Shown here: positions 40,560-49,685 of the stretch, piece after piece
Layout of the letters: each line of letters opens with the position of its first letter
How positions within the stretch are numbered: the stretch's first letter is position 1
NCBI RefSeq assembly: GCF_014268495.2
Contig: NZ_CP077087.1
Location: forward strand, 2,483,501 to 2,547,500
Origin: Pseudomonas monsensis
Lineage (GTDB): Bacteria > Pseudomonadota > Gammaproteobacteria > Pseudomonadales > Pseudomonadaceae
Reading direction: 5' to 3'
Length of the DNA stretch: 64,000 nt
Made by a program: the position numbers and the translations under genes
Notes under the pieces: model-generated
What the model was told of the DNA's origin: nothing
The model's input: only the letters and a program-made list of their open reading frames with translations
Database searches by the model: none

Positions 40560-40973
40560 TTATTTTTCGCTTTCGCAATTGACCATCCACGGCACACCAA
40601 AGCGATCGACCAACATGCCAAAGCGCACAGCCCAGAAGGTGGCTTCCAGCGGCATGTCGACGCGACCATCGCTGGCCAGTGCGTTGAACACGCGTTCGGC
40701 CTCGGCAATGCTGTCGACGTTCAGCGAGATCGAGCAACCACTCATGCCCTGGGTCGGGCGATCGGGTGTGGTGTCGGAGGCCATGATCATCTGGTCGCCA
40801 ACCTTCAGGCACGTATGGATGATCAAGTGGTGGTGTTCTTTGGGGACATGCTCGGCGGCAGGGGTTTCGCCGAAGGTCATCATTGCCTCGAGTTTTCCTT
40901 GCAAGGCTTGTTCGTAGAACGTGAAGGCGGCGCGGCAGTCGCCGTTGAAGATCAGGTACGGGTTGATTCTCAT
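40560..40973 (-). CDS. VOC-family protein, PhnB-like
   Basis: The 137-residue protein starts MRINPYLIFNGDCRAAFTFY and has VDRFGVPWMVNCE at its end, typical of the PhnB/YdcM-like branch of the vicinal oxygen chelate fold (glyoxalase superfamily). The middle has HHHLIIHTCLKVGDQMIMAS. Members are cytoplasmic dimers, often of unknown substrate. GGGAG precedes the ATG. Sold as methyltransferase-like in some annotations, but no SAM motif is present. Confidence 0.85.
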   Translation of the reverse strand: MRINPYLIFNGDCRAAFTFYEQALQGKLEAMMTFGETPAAEHVPKEHHHLIIHTCLKVGDQMIMASDTTPDRPTQGMSGCSISLNVDSIAEAERVFNALASDGRVDMPLEATFWAVRFGMLVDRFGVPWMVNCESEK

Positions 40974-41119
40974 GATGGGCTCCCGAATAGGCAGTAGGGC
41001 GAAGCGCGGCCGGGTGTGCCGAAGCTAGCGCCATGGAGTGACTCCATCCAGCAAAGCCCTGGAGCGCTGAATTGCCAGCCGATGCTGCAATTTTTTTGAT
41101 TCAAGCGACTGATGGCAGG

Positions 41120-42064
41120 TCAGGAGTCGCGGGAGCCTTTCACCAGCGCCGGGCCTGCCACACGAGGTAAAGGCCGGGACTGCATCAGCGCATTGATGGC
41201 CTTGCGATAATTTTGCCCACCCAACGCCATGCTGTTGTTATGCGTGGCTCCCGGTACCAGCAACAGCCGTTTCGGTTGTTGCGCGGCGTTGAAGAGTTGC
41301 TCACTGAAGCGCGACGGCACGAACGCGTCGGCCAGACCATGCACCACCAGCAGCGGCATATGAATGTCGGCGATCTTGTCGATGGAGTCGAACTTCTGCG
41401 ACAGCAGCCAGCGCACGGGCAACGAGGTGTTGGCCACGGCGGCTGCGACATCTGCCAGCGAGGTGAAGGTGGATTCGATCACCAGTCCGCGCACTGGCAG
41501 GGGCGTTTGATCACGCGCGGCGTCCTGGCCAAGTTCGGCCGCCAGGTCGATGGCCACGGCGCCACCCAGGGAGTGGCCGTAGATCAGGCGTTTCTCCGGA
41601 TCCGGTTGCAACAGTTTGAAGCGCTCCCACGCCACGCGTGCATCTTCGTAAACGCTGGTTTCCGATGGGAGGTCGCCCTTGCTCTGGCCGAAGCCACGGT
41701 AGTCGATGGCCAGCACCGAATAGCCTGCTGCGCGCAATTGCTCGATGCGAAACAGCTGGCCCGTCAGGTTCCAGCGTACGCCGTGCAAATAGAGAATGGC
41801 CGGCGCATTGGCTTTTTCCGCCGGCCACCACCAGGCATGGATGTTCTGCCCGGCCTTGAAGCGCTTGGGTTGCAGGTCCAGCTCCTGCACGCTATCGGGT
41901 AACCCGTGATACCAGCCAGCGGTGCCCGGTTCTATGCGAAACAGCAGTTTGCGCTCGGTATGTTCCAGTACGGCACAACTCGTCGGCACGCCGATAACCA
42001 ACGCGGCCATGCAGGCGAACGCCAAACGGCGGCGACGCAGACGAGTCATGAACGAGAGCCACAT
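41120..42064 (-). CDS. membrane-anchored alpha/beta hydrolase
   Basis: The protein of about 314 residues has an N-terminal membrane anchor (RLAFACMAALVIGVPTSCA) and an alpha/beta hydrolase domain of the BEM46 type. It shows ILYLHGVRWN (oxyanion region), nucleophile elbow YGHSLGGA, then VVHGLADAFVP and PGATHNNS for the acid and His. It probably faces the periplasm as an esterase or thioesterase-like enzyme. GGGTGA lies eight bases before the ATG at 42064; a GTG four codons earlier is an alternative. Confidence 0.8.
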   Translation of the reverse strand: MWLSFMTRLRRRRLAFACMAALVIGVPTSCAVLEHTERKLLFRIEPGTAGWYHGLPDSVQELDLQPKRFKAGQNIHAWWWPAEKANAPAILYLHGVRWNLTGQLFRIEQLRAAGYSVLAIDYRGFGQSKGDLPSETSVYEDARVAWERFKLLQPDPEKRLIYGHSLGGAVAIDLAAELGQDAARDQTPLPVRGLVIESTFTSLADVAAAVANTSLPVRWLLSQKFDSIDKIADIHMPLLVVHGLADAFVPSRFSEQLFNAAQQPKRLLLVPGATHNNSMALGGQNYRKAINALMQSRPLPRVAGPALVKGSRDS

Positions 42065-42177
42065 TAAACGTTTCACCCGGGTGCAGACAAAGAACGCTTT
42101 TTACCAGATGCCTCGGCCCGTGCGGGATATTTTTCGACCACTGTCCACGGGCAACGATTACAAAATGCTGCGACGGC

Positions 42178-43176
42178 TCAGGTCACCCGCAGGACGATTT
42201 TGCCGATATGGTCGCCGGCTTCCATGTGTGCATGGGCCTGAGCCGCTTCGCTCAGCCAATAGACCTTGTCGATGATCGGCAGGCAGCGCCCGGCAGACAA
42301 CGCCGGCCATACGTGTTCGCGCAGTTGCGCGGCAATCGCGGCTTTTTCCGCCGTGGTCCGCGGGCGCAACAGCGAGCCGGTCACCACCGCGCGTTTGCCG
42401 AGGATCGCCAGTAGATCGACGTCATTGGCCCGGGCGCCGCCGAGGAAACCGAGCATCACCAAGTGGCCGTCCATCGCCAGCGCGCTGACATTATCGTTGA
42501 GGTACGAGCCGCCCATGATATCCAGAATGACATTCACCCCCTGACCAGCGGTTTTCTCGGCAATGACCGTGGCGAAATGCTCTTCGCGGTAGTTGATCGG
42601 CTGGCCGCCGAGGTCGCGGATCGCTGCGCATTTGTCAGGGCTGCCGGCGGTGGCAAAGGCTTCGATGCCGAATTCGCGGCACAGCATCAATGCGGTGGTG
42701 CCGATGCCGCTGGTGCCCCCGTGAATCAGCGCGCGTTGCCCACGGCTGGCGCCGCCGAGGCCAAACAGGTTGGCCCACACAGTAAAGAAGGTTTCCGGGA
42801 TCGCGGCGGCCTGGACCCAGTCGAGTCCGTCGGGGATGGGCAGCGTCTGGCCGGCCGCAACCGTGCAGTATTCGGCGTAACCGCCACCATTGGTCAGCGC
42901 ACAGACTCGATCGCCCACGGCGAACGCGGCCACGCCGGCTCCGAGTGCGACCACTTCACCGGCCACTTCCAGGCCGGGGATCGGGTTCATGCCCGGTCGC
43001 ATCGGATATTTGCCGGCACGCTGCAGGGCGTCCGGACGATTGATGCCGGCGGCATGCACGCGGATCAGCACCTCGCCCTCGGCGGCCACCGGCAACGGTA
43101 CACGTTTGGGTTGCAGAACGTCGGGACCACCGGGTTCGTTGATTTCGATGCGCGTCATTTCATTGGGTAAAGACAT
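42178..43176 (-). CDS. NAD(P)H:quinone oxidoreductase, zinc-independent MDR family
   Basis: The 332-residue protein is of the quinone oxidoreductase (PIG3/QOR) branch. It has the N-terminal GroES-like domain with HAAGINRPDALQR, the NADPH-binding GGTSGIGTTA near residue 145, and no structural-zinc Cys cluster. It reduces quinones with NADPH in the cytoplasm. The ATG at 43176 follows GAGGTCTC; a 17-codon upstream extension lacks a ribosome site. Confidence 0.9.
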   Translation of the reverse strand: MSLPNEMTRIEINEPGGPDVLQPKRVPLPVAAEGEVLIRVHAAGINRPDALQRAGKYPMRPGMNPIPGLEVAGEVVALGAGVAAFAVGDRVCALTNGGGYAEYCTVAAGQTLPIPDGLDWVQAAAIPETFFTVWANLFGLGGASRGQRALIHGGTSGIGTTALMLCREFGIEAFATAGSPDKCAAIRDLGGQPINYREEHFATVIAEKTAGQGVNVILDIMGGSYLNDNVSALAMDGHLVMLGFLGGARANDVDLLAILGKRAVVTGSLLRPRTTAEKAAIAAQLREHVWPALSAGRCLPIIDKVYWLSEAAQAHAHMEAGDHIGKIVLRVT

Positions 43177-43236
43177 GGTGAGACCTCTTCGCAAAGGGTG
43201 TGTAGATGGGAGGCGCCAGGGCCGCAAAGATTCCCG

Positions 43237-44439
43237 TCAGTCGCAGCAGACGTGTGCCAGCGGGTGTGTGCGGCGCCCGATATGGGTCGCGAACTCCAGC
43301 AATATCGCGACGACAATCGCGCCGCCAGCGATCAGGAACAGCAATGCGTGATGACCACCGGTGGCATTGAACAGCGCCGAATAGGCAAAACCGGCCAGCG
43401 CTTGAAAGGTGGCAAACGAGACCGTGGCGCGACTCCAGGCGACCTGCTGGCGGTGATGTTCCGGCACCAGTTCATGCACCCGCGCCAGCGCCAGTGGCAC
43501 GATGCCTGGCGGGAATGAGCCGATGATCACCGCCAACAACGCCAACCCCAGGAAGGACTGGGTAACCGCCAGCAATCCAAGGGCAATCGCTTGCACCACC
43601 AGCACCGCTCGAATACTCGCACGCGCGCCAAACCGGTCGGCGAGAAAGCCGTAACTCACCGGCCCGACAATCGCGCCCAGGCCATACATCACCCACACCA
43701 GCGCACCGACATGCGCTCCGGCGCCGAGCCCACGCGCCACGTAATCAACCAGAAAGACCATCGCCGGAACCAGGCCTGCGGCCATGAATGCATATTGCGC
43801 GAACAAGACGTAAACGGCGGGAGGTGTCGACTGAGGCTCGACAACGGCGTGTGAAGCAGGCGCGTGCACAGGATCGTCAGGCCAGCCGAACCAGCTCAGC
43901 GCCGTCAGCATCAGCGCCAACGCACCCAGCCCCAGCCAGGTGTCCTGCAAACCCAGGCTCAACAGCGGCGGTACAAGGGTGCCGGAGCCGGCAATGCCCA
44001 GCCCGATACCGAGAAAGATCGCGCCGCTGGCCAGTCCCTTGCGTGACGCCGGCACATGCGGCAACACCGTGGCGGCGACCAGCACCATGATCGCGCCCCC
44101 GGCAATGCCCGACAGCAGCCGCCAGCCAAAGAACCAGCTCACGGACAGCGGAAACGCACAGGCAAAAAACGCCGCAGTCACGGCCAGCATCATAAACCGC
44201 AGCGCGGATGTGTTGCCCACATGCCGCGCCAGCGGCCGGCCGAGCAGGGCGCCCACCAGGTAGCCGACCAGATTGGCTGCGCCGAGATACACCACGTCGT
44301 TGGCGGAAAACCAGCGGGCCTGAATCAGCTCGGGTATCAGCGGTGTGTAAGCAAAGCGTGCCAGGCCAATGCCGACGAGGCTGGCACAGAGTCCGGCGAA
44401 GATCGGCAGCCAGAAACCGGTGGGTGATGATGTACGCAT
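43237..44439 (-). CDS. MFS transporter, YbfB/YjiJ family
   Basis: The 400-residue protein has 12 predicted helices and starts with GLCASLVGIGLARFAYTPLI, the hallmark of YbfB/YjiJ transporters. The central loop after helix 6 is short. The substrate is unknown; it sits in the inner membrane. It is divergent from a LysR gene across a 112-base gap with a palindromic operator, so that regulator probably controls it. Confidence 0.88.
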   Translation of the reverse strand: MRTSSPTGFWLPIFAGLCASLVGIGLARFAYTPLIPELIQARWFSANDVVYLGAANLVGYLVGALLGRPLARHVGNTSALRFMMLAVTAAFFACAFPLSVSWFFGWRLLSGIAGGAIMVLVAATVLPHVPASRKGLASGAIFLGIGLGIAGSGTLVPPLLSLGLQDTWLGLGALALMLTALSWFGWPDDPVHAPASHAVVEPQSTPPAVYVLFAQYAFMAAGLVPAMVFLVDYVARGLGAGAHVGALVWVMYGLGAIVGPVSYGFLADRFGARASIRAVLVVQAIALGLLAVTQSFLGLALLAVIIGSFPPGIVPLALARVHELVPEHHRQQVAWSRATVSFATFQALAGFAYSALFNATGGHHALLFLIAGGAIVVAILLEFATHIGRRTHPLAHVCCD

Positions 44440-44521
44440 GATAGCGATTCCGAGGAAGGTGTATGGCGCTCAGCATATCGGCTATCGTTGCTGCGTTAAC
44501 GCAGCGATTTGGCGGCACGAT

Positions 44522-44537
44522 GATGCAAATATGCATC
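44522..44537. promoter_or_regulatory. LysR-type palindromic operator
   Basis: GATGCA-N4-TGCATC is a perfect palindrome with a T-N11-A core (TGCAAATATGCAT). It lies 15 bases before the LysR start in the divergent gap with the MFS gene, the classic place for an autoregulatory LysR site. Confidence 0.6.
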
Positions 44538-44551
44538 GCAAGGAGACAGCT

Positions 44552-45427
44552 ATGAATTGGGATGACGCACGGGTGTTTCTGGCTGTTTGCCGCGAATCGA
44601 CGTTGCGCGGCGCCGCACGCGTCCTGGGCGTGGATCAGGCAACAGTGGGGCGGCGCATCACCGCCCTGGAGAAGTCCCTGAGTGCAACATTGTTCCTGCG
44701 CACCCCGGACGGTTATGCCTTGACGGCAGTCGGTGAGGCGGCACTCAAAAGTGTGGAAAAAATGGAGCATTCGGCGCTTGAACTGGAGCGCCGGATCCAG
44801 GGCCTGGACGATCGTCTGACCGGCAACGTGCGCGTCAGCACCACGGACTCGCTGGCCATCGACTTCCTCATTCCGGCCATTGCCCGACTGCACGAACGGC
44901 ATCCGGATGTGCGCGTGCAACTGGACGCCTCGACGCAGATTCTCAGCCTGGCCAAGCGCGAAGCCGATATCGCGGTGCGCAACACGCGGCCTGACAACCC
45001 CGACCTGATTGCCCGACGAATCGCTCGATGGCCGGTGGGCCTGTTCGCTTCACAGGCGTATATCGACGCCAACGGGGTTCCTCGGCAGGGCTCGGCGTTC
45101 GAGGGACATGATCTGGTGGTTTACCACCCGTATCTGCAAGGCAACAAGGACATGACGCTGGTCTCCGAGCCGCTGCATCGCGGGCGCATCGTTGCCAGCC
45201 TGAGTTCCAGCCTGTTGGTACGCCGATCAATTGCCGCCGGCCTGGGGATAGGCGAAATGCCCGTCTACATGGGCGAGCGCGACGGTCTTGTCAGGTTATG
45301 GCCGGAGCGCACGCGACCACTGCCGTATGAAGTCTGGCTGGTGACCCATGCGGATTTGCGCCACACCGCGCGGGTGCGGGCGGTGATCGAGCAGATTGTC
45401 GATGTGTTTGCGTTGGAGAATGAGTAG
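44552..45427 (+). CDS. LysR-family transcriptional regulator
   Basis: The 291-residue protein has an N-terminal helix-turn-helix (FLAVCRESTLRGAARVLGVD then QATVGRRITALEKSL) and a LysR substrate-binding domain. It begins MNWDDARVFLAVC and belongs to the branch that recognises single-copy targets next door. AAGGAGA is seven bases before the ATG at 44552. It probably controls the divergent MFS gene. Confidence 0.92.
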   Translation: MNWDDARVFLAVCRESTLRGAARVLGVDQATVGRRITALEKSLSATLFLRTPDGYALTAVGEAALKSVEKMEHSALELERRIQGLDDRLTGNVRVSTTDSLAIDFLIPAIARLHERHPDVRVQLDASTQILSLAKREADIAVRNTRPDNPDLIARRIARWPVGLFASQAYIDANGVPRQGSAFEGHDLVVYHPYLQGNKDMTLVSEPLHRGRIVASLSSSLLVRRSIAAGLGIGEMPVYMGERDGLVRLWPERTRPLPYEVWLVTHADLRHTARVRAVIEQIVDVFALENE

Positions 45428-45610
45428 CTGCAGTGGCGGTATTGCCCCGGCTACATCACCTGATGAAACGGCCTACGCTCGAGTCAGAATGTGCCGGCTT
45501 GTAGGCTGTGGGAAGGAGTTCTATTGTTTCCGCAGTTCGGTGAGAGACGTCGGGCTCGCACTGAGGCAATGGGCCAGGGAAGGTCTCGGTAACCCCAAAA
45601 AGGTGTCGAA

Positions 45611-46180
45611 TTGAAAGCCAGGGAATTCAGTCAATATCCAGTCAGTGATCCATCCAGCAAAGGTCAGAACGCTCAAGCCATGAATGCCGTAAGCCGTGAC
45701 GAGTTCAACGCCAGGATCGAGACCATCGAAACAAGGATGGATGCTCGGGTCGAGGGGATACGGGCAGACTTTCGAGAGTTTCTGGCGGTTCAGGCCGAAC
45801 GGGACAAGAGGCGTGATCAGGTACAAGCCGAGCGAGACAACACGCGTGATCAGGTACAGGCTGAGCGAGACCACACGCAAACCGAGCGAGAAAAAACACA
45901 AACCGAGCGAGACAAGCGTTACGACATGATTTCGCAGGAGATGCGAGAAATTGCCAAGAGGGTTGAGGACGCTGCCAGGCAAGGATCGACCGTCAAGGCC
46001 AATGTCTGGGCAGCCACCGCGGTCCAGTTACTCGGGATCGTCGCCATCGTCGTCGGCGGCTATTACGCGAATCAGGCCAATATGTATGTCGCGATGCAAA
46101 CAACGCTGGCCGCCGTTCAAGCGGGCAGGGACATCAGCGTACCGACACCCTCGGCATTTCCCTCACTGACGCCGCCATAA
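45611..46180 (+). CDS. coiled-coil protein with repeats and a C-terminal membrane helix
   Basis: A protein of 166-189 residues. A TTG at 45611 has AAGGTG five bases upstream; an ATG at 45680 (MNAVSRDEFNARIETIETRM) fits related Pseudomonas proteins but lacks a good site. Residues about 60-110 (long form) are degenerate AERDxxRDQVQ repeats forming a coiled coil. A membrane helix follows (VWAATAVQLLGIVAIVVGGY), then a short tail. Related proteins are frequent in Pseudomonas with no known role. A terminator follows. Confidence 0.7.
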   Translation: MKAREFSQYPVSDPSSKGQNAQAMNAVSRDEFNARIETIETRMDARVEGIRADFREFLAVQAERDKRRDQVQAERDNTRDQVQAERDHTQTEREKTQTERDKRYDMISQEMREIAKRVEDAARQGSTVKANVWAATAVQLLGIVAIVVGGYYANQANMYVAMQTTLAAVQAGRDISVPTPSAFPSLTPP

Positions 46181-46210
46181 AAACGGCCTCCATCGGGAGG
46201 CCGTTTTTTG
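46179..46210 (+). terminator. Rho-independent terminator
   Basis: AAAACGGCCTC and GAGGCCGTTTT form an 11-bp stem over CATCGG, followed by TT. It can also serve the convergent pirin gene. Confidence 0.9.
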
Positions 46211-46227
46211 GGCATCAAAGCACCGCC

Positions 46228-46950
46228 TCATGGCATTTGCGGCAGCTCCTGCGGCCGTAAGTCAAACACCAGCACTTCGGCATCCACGCCGTTGCTCAAG
46301 GTCAACGCCTGCTCTTCGCGAATCCGCACGCCGTCACCTTCCTGCAACTGCAGGCCGTTGAGCTCAACGCTGCCGCGCGCCACATGTACGTAAGCGTAGC
46401 GATTGGCCGGCAATTGCAGAGTGGCGCTTTCCTTGCCATCGAACAGCCCGGCGAAGACTCGTGCATCCTGACGCACTTTCAACGAGCCATCACTGCCGTC
46501 CGGCGAAATGATCAATTGCAGGCGACCGCGTTTTTTCTGTGCAGCGAAGTGCTCCTGCTGATAGCGCGGTTTGGCGCCAGCCACGTCCGGCACGATCCAG
46601 ATCTGCAGGAAGTGCACAGGCTTGGTGGCTGAATGGTTGTACTCGCTGTGGGCAACGCCGTTACCCGCGCTCATCAGTTGCACATCGCCGGGGCGGATCA
46701 CGGAACCGGTGCCCAAGGTATCTTCGTGTTCCAGCGCACCCTCAAGCACGTAGGAAAAAATTTCCATGTCGCGATGCGGGTGCTGACCAAAACCTTTGCC
46801 GGCAGCGACGCGGTCATCATTGATCACCAGCAGGTCAGAGAACCCCTGTTCACGCGGGTTGCGGTAGCTGGCGAAGGAAAAGGTGTGGAACGACTTCAAC
46901 CAGCCATGATTGGCGAGGCCACGATCGGAGGCTTTGCGAAGGGTCAGCAT
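46228..46950 (-). CDS. Pirin-family bicupin
   Basis: The 240-residue protein has the N-terminal cupin metal site with His57 and His59 in GQHPHRDMEIFSYVLEG and His101/Glu103 in SAGNGVAHSEYNH, plus a degenerate C-terminal cupin. Bacterial members (YhaK/YhhW type) can act as quercetinases or redox sensors; which applies cannot be read. CAGGAGA precedes the ATG. It is divergent from the GlxA-type regulator across 224 bases. Confidence 0.92.
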   Translation of the reverse strand: MLTLRKASDRGLANHGWLKSFHTFSFASYRNPREQGFSDLLVINDDRVAAGKGFGQHPHRDMEIFSYVLEGALEHEDTLGTGSVIRPGDVQLMSAGNGVAHSEYNHSATKPVHFLQIWIVPDVAGAKPRYQQEHFAAQKKRGRLQLIISPDGSDGSLKVRQDARVFAGLFDGKESATLQLPANRYAYVHVARGSVELNGLQLQEGDGVRIREEQALTLSNGVDAEVLVFDLRPQELPQMP

Positions 46951-47174
46951 GATGAAATCTCCTGTCAGGACGTGAATTCGTCCGAGTGAGAAGAAGGTTA
47001 ATGGTTATTCTGTTGATCAATAAGTAGCTGAAAATTGTAAGACTGTCCTTTTCGAGTTGACAGTTTTTGTGACGCAGGCGCCATATTCTTTTCCAACGGC
47101 TGTCATGTATTTGGCCATAATGCACAGCCTGACCCAGGCATTTATTTCTCTTCGATTCTTGTGATGTCATCCCC

Positions 47175-48125
47175 ATGAAAACCGTGGCAATGGTGCTGTT
47201 CCCCGACTTTCTTCTGCTCGACATGGCCGGGCCGCTGGAAGTGTTTTCAGTGGCCAACCGTTATCTGCAACCACAATCCCACTACCAGTTGACCACCCTT
47301 GGGACCGAGCACGGGCCGTTACGCGCGTCCAATGGCGTGCTGGTGCACGCTGACCGAACTATCGCGGATGCCGCCCAACACTATGACTTGCTGCTGGTAC
47401 CCGGCGGGCCGGGCGCTTACAACCAGAGGTTTCCGGCTTTGTTTGCCTGGCTACCGGGAGCGGTGCAGCGCGCCGAACGCTACGGCTCCATCTGTACCGG
47501 CGCCTTTGTGCTGGGACATGCCGGATTGCTTGACGGCTATCGCGTGACCACTCACTGGAACTACGTCGAGCGTCTGGTCAAAGGTTTCCCCAAGGCTGAC
47601 GTGACGACCGATCAGATCTACGTCGAAGACCGCAATCTGATTACCTCGGGCGGCGTTACGGCGGGGATTGACCTGGCCCTGGCCGTGGTCGCCCGGGATC
47701 ATGGCAAGAAGCTCGCCCAGGACGTGGCCAAGGTCTTGCTGGTGGTGATGAAACGTCAGGGCGGCCAGGCCCAGTTCAGTCCATTGATGGCGGCGGTCGC
47801 TCCGCATGAAACGCCGATCACCCGCGTACAGAATTACGTACTTGAACACATTGATGAAGCCTTCACGGTCGAGCGCATGGCCGGGCTGGCCAACATGAGC
47901 GCGAGGCATTTCGCCCGGTTGTTTGCCCGCGACGTCAACATGACACCGATGGAGTTTCTGCAAAGTGCGCGCATTGATTGTGCACGCAACTTGCTGGAAA
48001 CCAGCGAACTGCCACTGAAAACCGTGGCTTACAAAAGCGGTTTTGGCAGTGTGCGGCACATGCGGTTTCTGTTCGCCGAAAGGCTCGGGCTGACCCCGGC
48101 GCAGTACCGCGAACAGTTCAGCTAG
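47175..48125 (+). CDS. GlxA-family regulator: DJ-1/PfpI plus AraC domain
   Basis: The 316-residue protein has an N-terminal DJ-1/PfpI amidotransferase-like domain (1-190) with the Cys elbow GSICTGAFVLG and ITSGGVTAGIDLAL. The C-terminal AraC helix-turn-helix pair (220-316) has MAGLANMSARHFARLFARDV and AYKSGFGSVRHMRFLF. Relatives sense amines or amino acids. The ribosome site is weak. It may regulate the divergent pirin gene. Confidence 0.92.
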   Translation: MKTVAMVLFPDFLLLDMAGPLEVFSVANRYLQPQSHYQLTTLGTEHGPLRASNGVLVHADRTIADAAQHYDLLLVPGGPGAYNQRFPALFAWLPGAVQRAERYGSICTGAFVLGHAGLLDGYRVTTHWNYVERLVKGFPKADVTTDQIYVEDRNLITSGGVTAGIDLALAVVARDHGKKLAQDVAKVLLVVMKRQGGQAQFSPLMAAVAPHETPITRVQNYVLEHIDEAFTVERMAGLANMSARHFARLFARDVNMTPMEFLQSARIDCARNLLETSELPLKTVAYKSGFGSVRHMRFLFAERLGLTPAQYREQFS

Positions 48126-48215
48126 AGCCGTTCTGTCCGTCTGGGGCACCCCGATGTCCGTGTTGCGCCCCGTATCGTGCTTGTGCCGTCACGTGACGCT
48201 GCCAAGATAACTGGC

Positions 48216-49685
48216 ATGGACAATCACAACGATTCGAACTCGGCGTCGGTGCTGCGTTTCGGCCCGTATGCGTTTCATTTGCGGCAACGTCTGATCCTTG
48301 AAGGTGATCGGCAGTTGCGCATGGGCGGGCGCGCCATGGACATTTTGCAGGTGCTGCTCGAACGTGCCGGGCGCGTGGTCAAAAAAGAACAGTTGATTGC
48401 CATGGTCTGGCCGACTTCGGTCGTCGAAGAGATCAATCTGCGCGTGCACATCGCTGCCCTGAGACGGGCGCTGGGTGATGGTGAGAACGGCCAGCGCTAC
48501 ATCGTCAACGTGCCGCAATGCGGTTACAGCTTTATTGCCCCGGTGCTTTACGACAGTGTCACGCAAGTGGTCTTCGAAACCCTGCAAGCGCCCCAGCACA
48601 ATCTTCCCGCACGGCTGACCCCGGTCACCGGGCGTGATTCGCTGGTCGGCGGTCTGGTACGACAGCTGCCCCTGTGTCGGCTGCTGACGGTGACCGGCGC
48701 ACCGGGGATCGGCAAATCCACCGTAGGGCTGCGTGTCGCCGAACTGCTGCTGCAACATTATCGCGATGGCGTGTGGCAGGTTGACCTGGCCTTGGTCGAC
48801 ACTGATACGGCGCTGCTTGCCTATCTGTTGCAGACCCTCGATTGCGACTTTTCCACGCTCTGTCGTCGCCATGCGCTGCTGGTGCTGGATAACTGCGACC
48901 ACGTGCGCGAAGCCTGTGCCGGGCTGGTGGAAAACCTGCAGAACGCCGCGCCGCAACTGTCGATTCTCGTGACCAGTCGCGAACCCTTGCAAGTCGTTCT
49001 GGAAACCGTCCAGCACATCCCGCCGCTGGCCATTCCCAAGCGTGCGGCAGGCGAAACGGCGGACCAGTTCATGGGGTACTCGGCGGTGCAATTACTCGTC
49101 AGTCGGGCGCGGGTTCGCCAGCATGATTTCCGGTTGCGCGAGCAGGATTTGAAAACCGTGCGCGAGATCTGTCTCCAGCTCGACGGCTTGCCGTTGGCCA
49201 TCGAGTTGGCCGCGGCGCAGATCGACGCGCTGGCGCTGGTGGGCTTGCAGGCGCAAGTCGATAACGGGCTGCAACTGCTCAGCCTCGGCAGACGCACGGC
49301 GGTGGCGCGCCACCAGTCGATGGCGGCCGCGCTCGACTGGAGCTACCAACGCTTGAGCGAGCAGGAGCAACGGGTGCTGCAGCAGTTATCGGTGTTCAAG
49401 ATCGCATTCACCCTGGAGGCCGCGCTGGCGGTAATCATGCGCCCGGCGTTGAGCAGCTCCATGCTGATCACCGTTATCGAAGGGTTGGTCCGCAAGTCGC
49501 TGCTGATGGTGGAGCGGAGCAACGGTGCGCTGCGTTATCGAATGCTCAACACCACGCGGCGATACGCCCGTGAGCAGCTTGAAGGCAGTGGTGAAAGGCT
49601 CGACGTCGAGCGGCGACACACGCGGTACATCAGGCGTATGCGCAAAGAATCAAGCGCACAACTGGCCGCGCAACTCGTTGAGTAG
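48216..49685 (+). CDS. winged-helix STAND ATPase regulator, short form
   Basis: The 489-residue protein has an OmpR-type winged helix (about 12-105: LRFGPYAFHLRQRLILEGDR, then VVEEINLRVHIAALRRALGD and GYSFIAP). An NB-ARC-like ATPase follows, with P-loop TGAPGIGKSTVGL (about 162), LLVLDNCDH (about 220), TSREPL sensor and GLPLAIELAAAQ (about 325), then the winged arm ending RRYAREQLEGSG. The roughly 450-residue TPR sensor of its neighbour is absent and the frame ends within that neighbour's 3' end (36-base tail overlap). The ATG at 48216 has only AAGAT nearby. It could be truncated or a deliberate short form. Confidence 0.85.
   Translation: MDNHNDSNSASVLRFGPYAFHLRQRLILEGDRQLRMGGRAMDILQVLLERAGRVVKKEQLIAMVWPTSVVEEINLRVHIAALRRALGDGENGQRYIVNVPQCGYSFIAPVLYDSVTQVVFETLQAPQHNLPARLTPVTGRDSLVGGLVRQLPLCRLLTVTGAPGIGKSTVGLRVAELLLQHYRDGVWQVDLALVDTDTALLAYLLQTLDCDFSTLCRRHALLVLDNCDHVREACAGLVENLQNAAPQLSILVTSREPLQVVLETVQHIPPLAIPKRAAGETADQFMGYSAVQLLVSRARVRQHDFRLREQDLKTVREICLQLDGLPLAIELAAAQIDALALVGLQAQVDNGLQLLSLGRRTAVARHQSMAAALDWSYQRLSEQEQRVLQQLSVFKIAFTLEAALAVIMRPALSSSMLITVIEGLVRKSLLMVERSNGALRYRMLNTTRRYAREQLEGSGERLDVERRHTRYIRRMRKESSAQLAAQLVE

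Noticed and set aside
45521..45982. 153-codon minus-strand frame with repeats (VVSLGLYLIT)
   Set aside because: The repeats are the antisense of the AERD coiled-coil repeats. The plus frame has a coherent coiled coil and membrane helix; the minus frame has no ribosome site.
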